From NCBI GenBank assembly GCA_030654015.1, contig JAURYI010000023.1, positions 36,619-100,618 on the forward strand: a DNA stretch of 64,000 bases, written 5' to 3'. The stretch is from Methylococcales bacterium. GTDB taxonomy: Bacteria > Pseudomonadota > Gammaproteobacteria > Methylococcales > Methylomonadaceae. Below are positions 16,247 through 24,786 of this stretch, one piece after another (position 1 is the first letter of the stretch; each line of letters starts with the position of its first letter). The translations under genes were made by a program, and so were the position numbers. Below the pieces are notes generated by a model, which saw nothing but the letters and a program-made list of their open reading frames with translations, searched no databases and was not told the DNA's origin.

Positions 16247-17383
16247 ATGGATACAATGCCCATGCCAGATATAAAAAAATACAAGTTTATTGACGCGCTT
16301 CGCGGTATTGCCATTCTTGGGGTTATTCTTGTCCATTCATCACAAGCGGTTGCACCGACTAACTCAACATTATTATGGATTATGGGAGAGGGAGCGAGAG
16401 GTGTTCAGCTTTTCTATGTGGCAAGCGCATTAACACTCTGTATGTCGTGGTTTGCCAGAAGCTCTCGTGAAGCATTTCCCGTTCGTAATTTTTATATAAG
16501 ACGATTTTTCCGAATAGCTCCGATGTTTTATATTGCCATATTGGCTTATATTTTTTTAAATGGCTTTTCGCCAAGCTACTGGGCACCTAATGGTATTGAG
16601 TGGTGGTTTATTCTAATTACTGCCACATTTCTGCACGGATTTCACCCGGAAACTATCACGTCAGTTGTGCCTGGTGGCTGGTCAATTGCAGTAGAAATGA
16701 GCTTTTACCTTATCCTGCCATTGTTGCTTTTGAAGATTAAATCTATAACGTCCTGCCTCTTTTTTTTCGCTATTAGCCTCGTATTAAGTTACCTCAATAT
16801 ATTGATAGTGCCACATATCTTTTCTTACCCAGATAGTCAGCAATACCTAGTAAAAAACTTCGCTTTTCTCAATTTTTTTGGTCAATTACCAGTGTTTATC
16901 ATTGGCATTCTCGGCTATTTTATTCTTTGTAAACAGTATCCCAGCAGGCAAATCGCCATTATTGGCGGGGCATTTTTTGTCATTTTTTTGTTGGCTTTTT
17001 TACACCCTTTGCTGCCATTGCCGAGTAATTTTATGGTGGATATGCTTTTAAAAGTGCCACACCATTTTATTGCAAGTACGCTATTTACCGTTTTTGCTAT
17101 TCTTTTGGCAAGCTGGCCGACGCGACTCTTAGTTAACAGGCTGACTATTACAGTTGGACAGTTAAGTTTCAGTATGTACCTGACACATTTTGCAATATTA
17201 ACCATTTTTTCAAAAATGGGGTTTAGTGGGCTTTTTTCAAAATCCAACACAGCAAGCCTTCTGCATTTTTTGTGCGTTGTTTTTGTAACGACTGTTGTGT
17301 CGTTTTTTTTCTACAAGTACATTGAAAAAACGGGCATCGTAGTAGGTAAACGGTTAATCGAAAAACTGGAGCCAGACCTGTAG
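16247..17383 (+). CDS. acyltransferase family 3 membrane protein (OafA/YrhL-like)
   Basis: This 378-aa polytopic inner-membrane protein of the acyltransferase-3 family O-acetylates or acylates cell-surface sugars. The family start is clear: KYKFIDALRGIAILGVILVHSSQ, with the conserved His in TM1. The RRFFRIAPMFYIAI motif follows, then about ten transmembrane segments. There is no SGNH domain, unlike the homologue at 59290. Start candidates are ATGs at 16247, 16256 and 16262; none has a strong ribosome site. It is AT-rich relative to the flanking housekeeping genes and lies between repeat copies, suggesting acquisition. Substrate unknown. Confidence 0.88.
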   Translation: MDTMPMPDIKKYKFIDALRGIAILGVILVHSSQAVAPTNSTLLWIMGEGARGVQLFYVASALTLCMSWFARSSREAFPVRNFYIRRFFRIAPMFYIAILAYIFLNGFSPSYWAPNGIEWWFILITATFLHGFHPETITSVVPGGWSIAVEMSFYLILPLLLLKIKSITSCLFFFAISLVLSYLNILIVPHIFSYPDSQQYLVKNFAFLNFFGQLPVFIIGILGYFILCKQYPSRQIAIIGGAFFVIFLLAFLHPLLPLPSNFMVDMLLKVPHHFIASTLFTVFAILLASWPTRLLVNRLTITVGQLSFSMYLTHFAILTIFSKMGFSGLFSKSNTASLLHFLCVVFVTTVVSFFFYKYIEKTGIVVGKRLIEKLEPDL

Positions 17384-17457
17384 TTTCCGACAAACCTATG
17401 CAATGTCGGAAACGCCTGTCCTGTGCTAACGCTTGGACGGTCTTATTCCGACCTACC
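17384..17457. repeat. palindromic repeat (TGTAGGTCGGAATAAG family), copy 2
   Basis: TTTCCGACAAACC...ATGTCGGAAAC and a closing TTATTCCGACCTACC repeat the internal and right arms of the element at 15584-15706. It begins immediately after the acyltransferase stop. Confidence 0.75.
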
Positions 17458-17570
17458 GAGATGCTTCAATGAACAGGGTAATAGCTGCACGGGTGCGATT
17501 TAATAATGCGTTAAGTAAAAAATTTTAACCTAGTGTATTATCCAGATTCACTTAAATGTTAGGAATTTTT

Positions 17571-18329
17571 ATGAAAGTAGGATTATTTGGTTTTGGTAAA
17601 GCAGGTCGTGCCGTTGCATCGGTATTTCTTCAAAAAGAAGAGGTAGAGCTTTGCTGGATTGTTCGGCAATCAAAATTATTACAACATAGATCCGTCACTG
17701 AATTTCTCGGTATTGAGTCTGATGAGGGTTGCTTAATTTTCTCAAAAGACGAATGGTCTGCCGCACAGCTTTTTGAGACGCACCCAGTCGATGTGATTAT
17801 TGATTTTTCTGGTGCAGAAGGTATCACATTTTACGGTAAGGAAGCCGCCAATAAAGGCATCGCGATTGTTAGCGCAATATCAGAATATTCGGCTGAAAAT
17901 ATTGAGTTTTTGAAAGAAATATCAGATCTGACCAAAGTTTTATGGTCACCCAACATTACGATTGGGATTAATTTTTTAATCTTAGCGGCAAAAGTCTTAA
18001 AAAATATTGCACCTTACACGGACATTGAAATTATTGAAGAACATTTTAAAGATAAAAAAGGAACTTCAGGTACCGCTAAAAAAATTGCTCAGGCATTGGA
18101 AATTGAAGAGGATGACATCAAAAAAATCAGAGCGGGAGGCATTATCGGACATCATGAAATTTTATTTGGCTTTCCCTATCAGACGGTTCGTTTAAGGCAC
18201 GACTCTATTTCGAGAGAAGCTTTTGGTAACGGCGCATTGTTTGCCGCCATGAATATTCTCAATAGAGAAAAAGGTTTTTATACGATGGAGGATTTATTGA
18301 TACCCTATTTTAATCTAATAAGCCCGTAG
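17571..18329 (+). CDS. dihydrodipicolinate reductase-like protein (divergent DapB)
   Basis: This 252-aa protein has an N-terminal dinucleotide-binding fold (GLFGFGKAGRAVA) and a C-terminal DapB catalytic region. The DapB active-site consensus is EIIExHHxxKxDxPSGTA; here it reads EIIEEHFKDKKGTSGTA. The His and Lys (H-x3-K) are kept, but the Asp-x-Pro part is lost and the loop is one residue shorter. It may be a lysine-pathway reductase or a paralogue with another substrate. I chose the ATG at 17571 because an AGGA site lies 8 nt upstream. It is AT-rich, stands alone, and is bracketed by palindromic repeats. Confidence 0.72.
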   Translation: MKVGLFGFGKAGRAVASVFLQKEEVELCWIVRQSKLLQHRSVTEFLGIESDEGCLIFSKDEWSAAQLFETHPVDVIIDFSGAEGITFYGKEAANKGIAIVSAISEYSAENIEFLKEISDLTKVLWSPNITIGINFLILAAKVLKNIAPYTDIEIIEEHFKDKKGTSGTAKKIAQALEIEEDDIKKIRAGGIIGHHEILFGFPYQTVRLRHDSISREAFGNGALFAAMNILNREKGFYTMEDLLIPYFNLISP

Positions 18330-18353
18330 CTTATTCCGACCTACGCAACAAAC

Positions 18354-18470
18354 CCCGCCCTTATATCTTGCTAAAATAACAGTTAGAATAATCATTCGAG
18401 TTTGCCCCTCAATTCTCTACGGGACTGACCGAGTTACACTCATGTTGAATCACCATTCCAGCCAAAGCGG
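18354..18470 (+). repeat. 117-bp direct repeat, copy 1
   Basis: This segment matches 20398-20514 at all but three of 117 positions, in the same orientation. It includes the promoter-like and leader sequence that precedes the small exported-protein gene at 20520. Here the ribosome-site end is altered and no gene follows; a different palindromic repeat abuts it. The two copies bracket the haloperoxidase gene. Confidence 0.9.
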
Positions 18471-18473
18471 TGT

Positions 18474-18571
18474 AGGTTGGGTTGCCGTCTTTTTGGCAAC
18501 CCAACACAACCACACACAATTATAATTTGCTCATCGTTTTTGTTGGGTTGCGAAAAGATGTAACCCAACCT
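18474..18571. repeat. palindromic repeat (AGGTTGGGTT / AACCCAACCT)
   Basis: The outer arms AGGTTGGGTT and AACCCAACCT flank an inner GGGTTGCCGTCTTTTTGGCAACCC hairpin. It ends 10 nt before the stop of the minus-strand haloperoxidase gene and could serve as its terminator. Confidence 0.7.
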
Positions 18572-18580
18572 GCTGACTGA

Positions 18581-20125
18581 CTATATTTCGATTTCTTCAC
18601 CATTAAACTTTTTCAGAGTGAGTGTTGGTAGTTTTGGGTGGGCATTGCGCCAATCTTTGAGAATGGATATACCCACTTCTTCACCTAACAGCAAGCCGTC
18701 TGTACCATCGCTACGATAGTGAACGCCAGCCCAATCACGTCCCAAAGAAATATTAGATGCCAGTTTGTTGATTTCCCCACCAACGGTTAATACTTCGTCA
18801 GCGGCTTCTAAAGCCTTACCACTATAATTTGGTTGGACTGGTGAAGGTATCTCGGCATCTTCTTTGAAGAAGGCTTTCAACACGGTTGCACAGGCACCTG
18901 AAATGGTTGCGTGTCCCGCTGGATAAGCTGGATGCGTTGGCGCACCTTCTGGGTAAGCCATTGGTAGTAATGAGTTACTATACTGATTCCGAACTTTCAT
19001 CAGAATAGGAGAGGACTTAAATTGTGCGTGTAATAGGTTTGGATTATTTTGTGCCAGACCTCCGTATTCTTCTGGACGTAAACGACGGTGAACATTCCAT
19101 TTTTGAAACCATGCAGCTCTTAAACCAGCGTTAGCTGCTCTAGCTACCATATCGAGAATTTCACCAGCACCCATATCAATAAACGCGCCCTGTCTAGCGG
19201 CAGTTTTGTATGGATTGCCGTCATCCCAAACATTAGTTCCCCAGCCTAACAGAATCAAGGCAGCATTTTGATAGGCTTGATAAGTGAAATCCTTATGAAC
19301 ATATCTGGCTAAGTCACGTCCAGTTACAATATACCGTTCTGGTGTAGTGGTAACAGTTGCAGTGGGTTTTTTCCCATTTTGAATATTTAACCATTCTGAA
19401 TAGGAGGTCATGAAATTTTGTCCAGATTTATAACCCATATATCGTTGATCAACAACTTTCGGTCCCTCCACAGGAACATCTTTGTAGAGAAACTGGGAAA
19501 TATACGGTCCTACTTGATCACCCTCGAAAACACCTCTAAACAGCATCGCAGGTGCTGTTGGGCCATGAAAATCAGTGAGACCGGCTAATTGACCAGCAGC
19601 GTGGGCGATGTTTGAATCGCTAACATAATCGCTGAACGCAACATCTCGTAACAGAGCTTGAGCATAAACCTCAACCATTTCACCAGCAGCTTCTGCACTA
19701 CTCAAAGCAGGTGCGGCTCTTGTGGCATAATCATGTGAATCTCTTCCTTCTAAATCGTAAACTTGCGCTGCTAACGGATTAGCCAGTTTGACTGAGCCAC
19801 CAGAAGGCACTTGTTCAAAAGCTTCAAATGTGCCTTCTGTTATAGCATTACGCAATTTATTATAAGCCGCCGAATCAACCACCCCATTATTATCGTGAGG
19901 AAGCGTTTTGTGAAATTGTCCGGCAAAGTTCGCAACCCCATATTCATCACCGTTAGTCAGATGCTGAGATGGAGGGTTATTAAAGTTAGCATTGGCGCGA
20001 TTTATGCGGTAATCGGCGGCTTCTTGATGTCTTTGTGAGGCTGTCAACGGATCAAGCACATCGGCAATTGCTGGTGTTGCTAGAATTGCCGTGATGGCAG
20101 TGATTAAAATAGTTTTTTTCATCAT
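18581..20125 (-). CDS. exported vanadium-dependent haloperoxidase, algal bromoperoxidase type
   Basis: This 514-aa protein has a signal peptide (cleavage likely after ATPAIA). It should oxidise halides with hydrogen peroxide outside the cytoplasm. The vanadate site follows the algal enzymes: Lys342 and Arg350 in QKWNVHRRLRPEEYGG (8 apart), His398 and His405 in HPAYPAGHAT (7 apart), and Arg463 and His469 in GRDWAGVHYR (6 apart), all with the spacing of the brown-algal enzyme. The Ser before Gly-His in algal proteins is Ala403 here. The ATG at 20125 has an AAGGA site. Halide specificity is unknown; an acid-phosphatase-like activity is an alternative. The gene is bracketed by a 117-bp direct repeat, suggesting insertion. 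Confidence 0.9.
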   Translation of the reverse strand: MMKKTILITAITAILATPAIADVLDPLTASQRHQEAADYRINRANANFNNPPSQHLTNGDEYGVANFAGQFHKTLPHDNNGVVDSAAYNKLRNAITEGTFEAFEQVPSGGSVKLANPLAAQVYDLEGRDSHDYATRAAPALSSAEAAGEMVEVYAQALLRDVAFSDYVSDSNIAHAAGQLAGLTDFHGPTAPAMLFRGVFEGDQVGPYISQFLYKDVPVEGPKVVDQRYMGYKSGQNFMTSYSEWLNIQNGKKPTATVTTTPERYIVTGRDLARYVHKDFTYQAYQNAALILLGWGTNVWDDGNPYKTAARQGAFIDMGAGEILDMVARAANAGLRAAWFQKWNVHRRLRPEEYGGLAQNNPNLLHAQFKSSPILMKVRNQYSNSLLPMAYPEGAPTHPAYPAGHATISGACATVLKAFFKEDAEIPSPVQPNYSGKALEAADEVLTVGGEINKLASNISLGRDWAGVHYRSDGTDGLLLGEEVGISILKDWRNAHPKLPTLTLKKFNGEEIEI

Positions 20126-20397
20126 GTGAATTCCTTATTGAGTTAATTACAGTCGATTCAGAACGTTAAGAGCAGTGAACTACCCAAACAATAGCAAAAG
20201 GTATGCCGTAAATTTAACTTATTGAAATATAATAAATTACTTATATTTTAAATTTTAACACCTATTAAAAGTGCGGCTTTTGCCGTAATTACCACGGCAA
20301 ATCACACAATGATTCAATATCCATTAAGTTTGTAACTCGTAGAGATAAGGATGGGTAACACGCAGTGAAACCCGTCGTACACAACTGAGACACAAAT
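20126..20397. other. AT-rich upstream region of the haloperoxidase gene
   Basis: This 272-nt region is AT-rich around 20200-20270 and must carry the haloperoxidase promoter on the minus strand. A perfect inverted repeat TTTGCCGT / ACGGCAAA with a 7-nt spacer lies at 20279-20301 and may be an operator. No gene seen. Confidence 0.45.
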
Positions 20398-20514
20398 CCC
20401 GCCCTTATATCTTGCTGAAATAACGGTTAGAATAATCATTCGAGTTTGCCCCTCAATTCTCTACGGGACTGACCGAGTTACACTCATGTTGAATCACCAT
20501 TCCAGCCAAAGAGG
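20398..20514 (+). promoter_or_regulatory. 117-bp direct repeat, copy 2: promoter and leader of the gene at 20520
   Basis: The segment holds a plausible sigma-70 promoter: TTATAT at 20405-20410, a 17-nt spacer, and TAGAAT at 20428-20433. A leader of about 80 nt follows and ends in an AGAGG ribosome site before the ATG at 20520. It is about 97% identical to 18354-18470. Conservation across the whole leader suggests it is either a recent duplication or a selected RNA element. Confidence 0.7.
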
Positions 20515-20519
20515 TCATT

Positions 20520-20858
20520 ATGTTACATATCAATTTAAAAAAACTCACCTTGCCATTATGTGTTTGTGTCATGTCTGTGCTGGTCACGCCATCGGTTGTA
20601 TTGGCGGAAGAAACCGGCCCCGTAGCCGCGACTAAAGCAGCGGATCAAAAAGCTGCACTGGCAAAAAAAGCAGCGGAAAGAGAAGCAAAAAAGGCAGCCG
20701 AAGCAAAAAAAGCGGCTGAAGCAAAGCTACCTGCTACAGAACCAAAAGCGACTGAAACACTCGTACCTGTTGAAACACCAAAAGCCGCCGAGACACCCGC
20801 ACCTGCTGAAACACCAAAAGCCACCGAGACACCCGCACCTGTTGAAGAACACAAATAA
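20520..20858 (+). CDS. small exported Ala/Lys/Pro-rich repeat protein
   Basis: This 112-aa protein has a signal peptide (hydrophobic core LPLCVCVMSVLVTPSVVLA). The mature part is low complexity. Residues about 40-68 are a KKAAEAKKAAEAK helix like those in TonB/TolA and histone H1-like tails, and residues about 72-110 are a repeat of the type ETPKAAETPAPAE. Such regions span the periplasm or bind polyanions. An AGAGG site precedes the ATG. Its promoter and leader are duplicated 2 kb upstream. No family recognised. Confidence 0.72.
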   Translation: MLHINLKKLTLPLCVCVMSVLVTPSVVLAEETGPVAATKAADQKAALAKKAAEREAKKAAEAKKAAEAKLPATEPKATETLVPVETPKAAETPAPAETPKATETPAPVEEHK

Positions 20859-20904
20859 AAATAGATCGTAGTAGTCAGTCCATTTTATTATGACGACGTG
20901 ATAA

Positions 20905-20937
20905 AGACCTGCGAGGTTTCTAAAACCTCGCAGGTCT
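20905..20937. repeat. perfect palindrome, 15-bp arms
   Basis: AGACCTGCGAGGTTT and AAACCTCGCAGGTCT are perfectly inverted around a 3-nt loop, 46 nt after the stop of the preceding gene. It is a likely transcription terminator or a REP-type element. Partial copies of AACCTGCGAGGTTT occur at about 42403-42416. Confidence 0.75.
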
Positions 20938-21086
20938 AAGTAACCTTACCCGTCATAACTATACTGACGGTGTATTAGGTCGGGTAGAGTAACAGCGCAA
21001 CCCAACACAACCCGCTACGGACTGCCACCTGAACACGCTTATTCCGTTCTACCCAACTATACATTTTTAATTCTTGAGAACCTTTG

Positions 21087-22145
21087 ATGAAAAAAATTAA
21101 TGCCAGCGTGGTGATTCCCAGTCATCGTTTTGATGCGCCGAGTATGCGCCGTTTGATTTTGACGGTGGATTTATTCTTGAATCATGGCTTTGAGGTGGTG
21201 ATTGCTGACAATTCGGGTTTTATAGAAAAACAACGCACCTTACGCGAGGAGTTCGGTGATGTGATTGTGTTTGCTGAAACCGAAGCTGATTGTAAGGCGA
21301 TGGATAATTTTTTAGCGGCTTTTGCGGCGGCAAGTCGTGACTATATTGTGTTTGCCACTGATGATGATACCTTTTTCCCTGTGGGTATCGAGGCACTGGC
21401 AACGGCGATAGCCAATGCAACGGATGAAGCCGGTTTTTGTGCGCCGACGGTACGTTATGCGCATGAAGGCACGAGCATTGCCAACGCACCTGATTTAAGC
21501 GGTGAGTCGTTGGCGGAGCGATTAACGCAATGGATTTTTTGTGATATTGCGGTGAGTTTTTACGGTTGTTATAGTCGCAAAATCTGGCAACGGTATTTTA
21601 ATTTTGCTCGTCAGCATCCGCTTAAGTTTGCGCATCACGATCAATTATTGCGTTTTGTGTTGGCGGATTCGGGGCGGATAGCAAGTCTTAATACGGCGTG
21701 GTTTGCCTATGATTATAGCAATTGGTCAAATGGGCAGATTGCTTATCAGTCGTTAGAATATTACTACACCCGAGTGGGTTTTGACGGGCGCATGATTGTG
21801 GTCAATTCTTTGCTGGAAGGCTTGGAAGGCGTGTTATGCCAACTCAGACTGGATGAACTGGCGGGGCGGGATTTTCAGGGTGCGGCGGTCGGTCATTGGT
21901 GGAGCGGGTGTCTGGATTCATTCCGACAGGTGATTGAGCTTAATCGCACAGGCTTAAGTCCTGATTTATTGCAGGCACTGGAGCCGTTGGTGACCTATCT
22001 GAATACGTCCAACGATACCAATGTCTATCAGGTTTTACAGTTATTGGCTGAGTTTCTCACTGCCGTGTACGGCACGGATGGCGGCTTGCAGCATTTTTGG
22101 TTACATCAATCGGCGGACAGTTTGCGGGTTGAATCAGTGGCTTAG
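21087..22145 (+). CDS. glycosyltransferase family 2-like protein
   Basis: This 352-aa protein begins ASVVIPSHRFDAPSMRRLILTV, the strand-loop start of GT-A glycosyltransferases. It carries the metal- and nucleotide-sugar-binding acidic cluster in IVFATDDDTFFPVG near residue 95. The first half resembles the TIGR00180-type glycosyltransferase domain; the second half is helical and not recognised. The ATG at 21087 is preferred to a TTG one codon earlier. The last 4 nt overlap the convergent phoR stop. Acceptor unknown. Confidence 0.75.
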   Translation: MKKINASVVIPSHRFDAPSMRRLILTVDLFLNHGFEVVIADNSGFIEKQRTLREEFGDVIVFAETEADCKAMDNFLAAFAAASRDYIVFATDDDTFFPVGIEALATAIANATDEAGFCAPTVRYAHEGTSIANAPDLSGESLAERLTQWIFCDIAVSFYGCYSRKIWQRYFNFARQHPLKFAHHDQLLRFVLADSGRIASLNTAWFAYDYSNWSNGQIAYQSLEYYYTRVGFDGRMIVVNSLLEGLEGVLCQLRLDELAGRDFQGAAVGHWWSGCLDSFRQVIELNRTGLSPDLLQALEPLVTYLNTSNDTNVYQVLQLLAEFLTAVYGTDGGLQHFWLHQSADSLRVESVA

Positions 22146-23413
22146 TGACACAGACGTTTAATCGGAAAGTGGCAGCTAAAACAACTGCCTTTGCCCAGTT
22201 CGCTGTTAATCACTAATTGGGCATCGTGACGCATGAGAACGTGTTTGACGATTGCCAAGCCTAAACCCGTGCCGCTGACTTTTTTCTGGCGTTTGGTTTC
22301 CACACGATAAAATCGCTCGGTAATACGGCTGATTTCTGATTTGGCTATGCCCTCGCCTTTATCTTCTACCGCTAACACTACGCCGCTATTATTTTTATAC
22401 CAACATACTTTAACGACGGAATCATCAGGCGAGTATTTCAGCGCGTTGCCCAATAAATTGGTAAATGCACTGCGCAGTTCCTGCTCGTCACCCATGATGC
22501 TGCTATCGGTTGCCAAGGTCAGTTCTATGCGTTTATTGGACAGCGTATCGCCTTCGCGACAAATCTCGCCTAATAATTCAGGCACATTCACACACGCGGA
22601 TTTTTTCTGCTGCGATTCAAGACGGGTTAATAATAATAAATCATCGACCAGATGCTGCATCCGTTCCGTTTGCCCCAGCATTTGATGGAAAGAAGCCGTT
22701 AATACGGGCGAATCACCATCATCCATATCCTGTAAAGTTTCCAGATAGCCTTTTAAGACCGTTAATGGCGTGCGTAATTCATGGGATACATTGGCGACAA
22801 AATCCTTGCGCATCCGTTCCATGATTTTAAGTTGCGTGACATCTTGCGCAATGAGTAAGCGCAAGCCCGCGCCATAAGGCACGATGCGTACTGATAAAGT
22901 AATGTGATGATTAACGGGCGAAGGCACAATGACGGGTTCGGAATAATCGCCTGAGCTGATATAACGAATAAATTCTGGAAAGCGAACCAGATTAGGAATA
23001 CGTTGTCCTTTATCATTTTGCTGGAGTCCGAGTACATCCCGCGCCGCTTTATTCGTCCATTCAATTTCATCATTCGCGCTCAGCACAACCGCCGCATCAG
23101 GCAGGGCTTCGGTGGATTGACGAAACTGGTCTATCATTTTTGAAAGTTTCTTTTTACGCTTTTTGTTGTTTTTTCTCATGCGGTAGACGTGATAATAAAT
23201 TTCTTCCCATACACCGCTGACCTTAGGATGAGCACCACCCGACATTCTACCCAGCCATTTTTCAAAGCGGTGGATTTGAATAACCTGATGAATGAGCAGG
23301 CATAAAACCAGCAATAAGGTCAGGTGTAGAAACCAGCCTGTAACCCCGCCGACGATGGTGACGACAACAAACAGCAGTAGCGCAATGGTTATTTCTTTGT
23401 GCCAAGCATTCAT
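22142..23413 (-). CDS. phoR: PhoR, phosphate-regulon sensor histidine kinase
   Basis: This 423-aa inner-membrane kinase phosphorylates PhoB under phosphate limitation. It has two N-terminal transmembrane segments with almost no periplasmic loop, a basic linker (KKRKKK), a PAS domain (about 96-205), and a phospho-acceptor His in FVANVSHELRTPLTVLKGYL. The ATP-binding N, G1 and G2 boxes follow (NLLGNALKYS, VEDKGEGIA, GTGLGLAIV). The short-loop plus PAS layout is diagnostic for PhoR. It follows phoB by 5 nt. No pst or phoU genes are adjacent. Confidence 0.95.
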   Translation of the reverse strand: MNAWHKEITIALLLFVVVTIVGGVTGWFLHLTLLLVLCLLIHQVIQIHRFEKWLGRMSGGAHPKVSGVWEEIYYHVYRMRKNNKKRKKKLSKMIDQFRQSTEALPDAAVVLSANDEIEWTNKAARDVLGLQQNDKGQRIPNLVRFPEFIRYISSGDYSEPVIVPSPVNHHITLSVRIVPYGAGLRLLIAQDVTQLKIMERMRKDFVANVSHELRTPLTVLKGYLETLQDMDDGDSPVLTASFHQMLGQTERMQHLVDDLLLLTRLESQQKKSACVNVPELLGEICREGDTLSNKRIELTLATDSSIMGDEQELRSAFTNLLGNALKYSPDDSVVKVCWYKNNSGVVLAVEDKGEGIAKSEISRITERFYRVETKRQKKVSGTGLGLAIVKHVLMRHDAQLVINSELGKGSCFSCHFPIKRLCH

Positions 23414-23418
23414 AAATC

Positions 23419-24111
23419 TTAATCTATTAGGGAAAACCGATAACCAAAACCGCGTACTGTCTGCACCAGCTCTTCCCGATTGTGTTCAGCCAGAATTTTT
23501 CTAAGGCGGCGAATATGCACATCAATGGTACGTTCCTCAATGTACACGCTGCGTCCCCACACTTGATCCAATAATTGGGTGCGGCTATACACTTTATCAG
23601 GATGGGTCATAAAAAAGTGCATCAAGCGAAATTCGGTGGGACTGACTTCCAATTGCTGGTCGCCCACAGTGAGTCGATGTTGTTCAGTATCCAGTGTTAA
23701 ATCGCCCAGCACAATGGAGGTCGAACCTTGTAATTTACCCGTTCTGCGCAACACGGCACGAATACGCGCCACTAATTCTTTAGGCGAAAACGGTTTGGTA
23801 ACGTAGTCATCCGCGCCAATTTCCAGCCCGCGTACTTTATCTTCTTCTTCGCCGCGTGCAGTCAGTAAAATAATGGCGATGTCCCGATACATGGGCTCTT
23901 TTTTCAAGCGTCGTGCCCATTCGACACCGCTGATACCGGGCAACATCCAGTCTAATAAAATTAAATCAGGCAGGTCTTCCTCCAGAGCTTTTTGTGCTTC
24001 TTGCGCGTCAGCCGCCGCAATGGGTGAAAAACCAGCTTGCTCAAGTACCATGATTAACATGGCTCTGATAGCGTCTTCGTCTTCAACAACGAGAATATTA
24101 CAATGGGTCAT
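23419..24111 (-). CDS. phoB: PhoB, phosphate-regulon response regulator
   Basis: This 230-aa OmpR-family regulator binds Pho boxes when phosphorylated. The receiver has acidic pocket residues near 9-11 (VEDEDAIR), the phospho-acceptor Asp in [13 protein letters not shown], and the switch Lys in [13 protein letters not shown]. The winged-helix DNA-binding domain ends in [14 protein letters not shown] and VRGFGYRFS. phoR follows 5 nt later. The upstream region on this strand carries one CTGTCAT half-site (24176-24170), so autoregulation is possible but not convincing. Confidence 0.96.
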   Translation of the reverse strand: MTHCNILVVEDEDAIRAMLIMVLEQAGFSPIAAADAQEAQKALEEDLPDLILLDWMLPGISGVEWARRLKKEPMYRDIAIILLTARGEEEDKVRGLEIGADDYVTKPFSPKELVARIRAVLRRTGKLQGSTSIVLGDLTLDTEQHRLTVGDQQLEVSPTEFRLMHFFMTHPDKVYSRTQLLDQVWGRSVYIEERTIDVHIRRLRKILAEHNREELVQTVRGFGYRFSLID

Positions 24112-24232
24112 AATTTGAATAGGAATGTGCTTAAATGCGATATTGTAGCAGGTCGCATATTACTCCTTTATGACAGAAACAACCAAGTCACGAACATTTG
24201 TAATGTCTGGTTTTTCATTTTTTAGCTGTCAA

Positions 24233-24280
24233 CAAGAATCATAATTTCTTGACTTACAAATAAGAATCATTATCATTTAG
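24233..24280 (+). promoter_or_regulatory. sigma-70 promoter overlapped by Fur-box-like operators
   Basis: TTGACT at 24249-24254, a 16-nt spacer and TATCAT at 24271-24276 form a good promoter. The sequence AAGAATCATTATC, overlapping spacer and -10, matches 11 of 13 positions of the Fur core GATAATCATTATC. A second palindrome, CAAGAATCATAATTTCTTG at 24233-24251, overlaps the -35. Iron-dependent repression by Fur is inferred. Confidence 0.75.
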
Positions 24281-24308
24281 ATAAAAGAAAATCCAATTTG
24301 GTTTCGAT

Positions 24309-24485
24309 ATGGAAAATAACTTAGTACACATCGCCATTTCACCCAACGCTTTAGCATCACTCATTAAAAGTGGATACATTCATGCGGTAGATTTTAAGTG
24401 TCTGGATGCTGATTCAAAAAAAACGGTTTGGAAATTATTTTTAACCGCAGTGAAATCAACAATGAAAGAATCATCTGAACATTAA
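24309..24485 (+). CDS. small protein, first gene of Fur-box operon
   Basis: This 58-aa protein (MENNLVHIAISPNALASLI..., then a helix with DFKCLDADSKKTVWKLFL) is short enough to be missed by gene callers. It starts 33 nt after the predicted -10 and is followed 12 nt later by the next small gene. It looks like a compact helical domain with one Cys; I know no function. Presence behind a Fur-type promoter and co-directional spacing are the main evidence that it is real. Confidence 0.68.
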   Translation: MENNLVHIAISPNALASLIKSGYIHAVDFKCLDADSKKTVWKLFLTAVKSTMKESSEH

Positions 24486-24497
24486 GGGAAAACAGCT

Positions 24498-24776
24498 ATG
24501 TCTGATAATGATCAACAAGAGGTATTATTAATGGCTATTGAATATTTGAAAGTTCAATATGAATCCTTGCAAAATCCCTGCATTGCTCTGCTTATTGCTC
24601 GATACTATTGTTTACTTTCAGCTTTAAATATTGCTAAGAGTAAGCAGGAAAGTTACGCCAAACATTCAAAGTCATGGCTTACTTGCCATATAAGCAATCA
24701 AAAACATTCCCAAAAAATGCAAAATCATCTTCATGATATTGTTCAATTTCATGAATTCAATTCGTTAATACCATAA
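24498..24776 (+). CDS. small helical protein, second gene of Fur-box operon
   Basis: This 92-aa protein is predicted all-helical, with three Cys and several His (ARYYCLLSALNIA, SWLTCHISNQKHSQK). An AAGGG site precedes the ATG. It lies between two other small genes with 12 and 10 nt gaps. Not recognised. The Cys/His content would suit metal binding, but no defined motif is present. Confidence 0.68.
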   Translation: MSDNDQQEVLLMAIEYLKVQYESLQNPCIALLIARYYCLLSALNIAKSKQESYAKHSKSWLTCHISNQKHSQKMQNHLHDIVQFHEFNSLIP

Positions 24777-24786
24777 AGGAAAAACT

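Noticed and set aside
20645..20854. Repetitive minus-strand frame (SAAFFASAAF pattern)
   Set aside because: It is the antisense of the Ala/Lys repeat protein, which has the promoter, ribosome site and signal peptide.
24165..24190. Pho box upstream of phoB
   Set aside because: Only one CTGTCAT half-site is convincing; the paired half-site at 11-nt spacing is poor.
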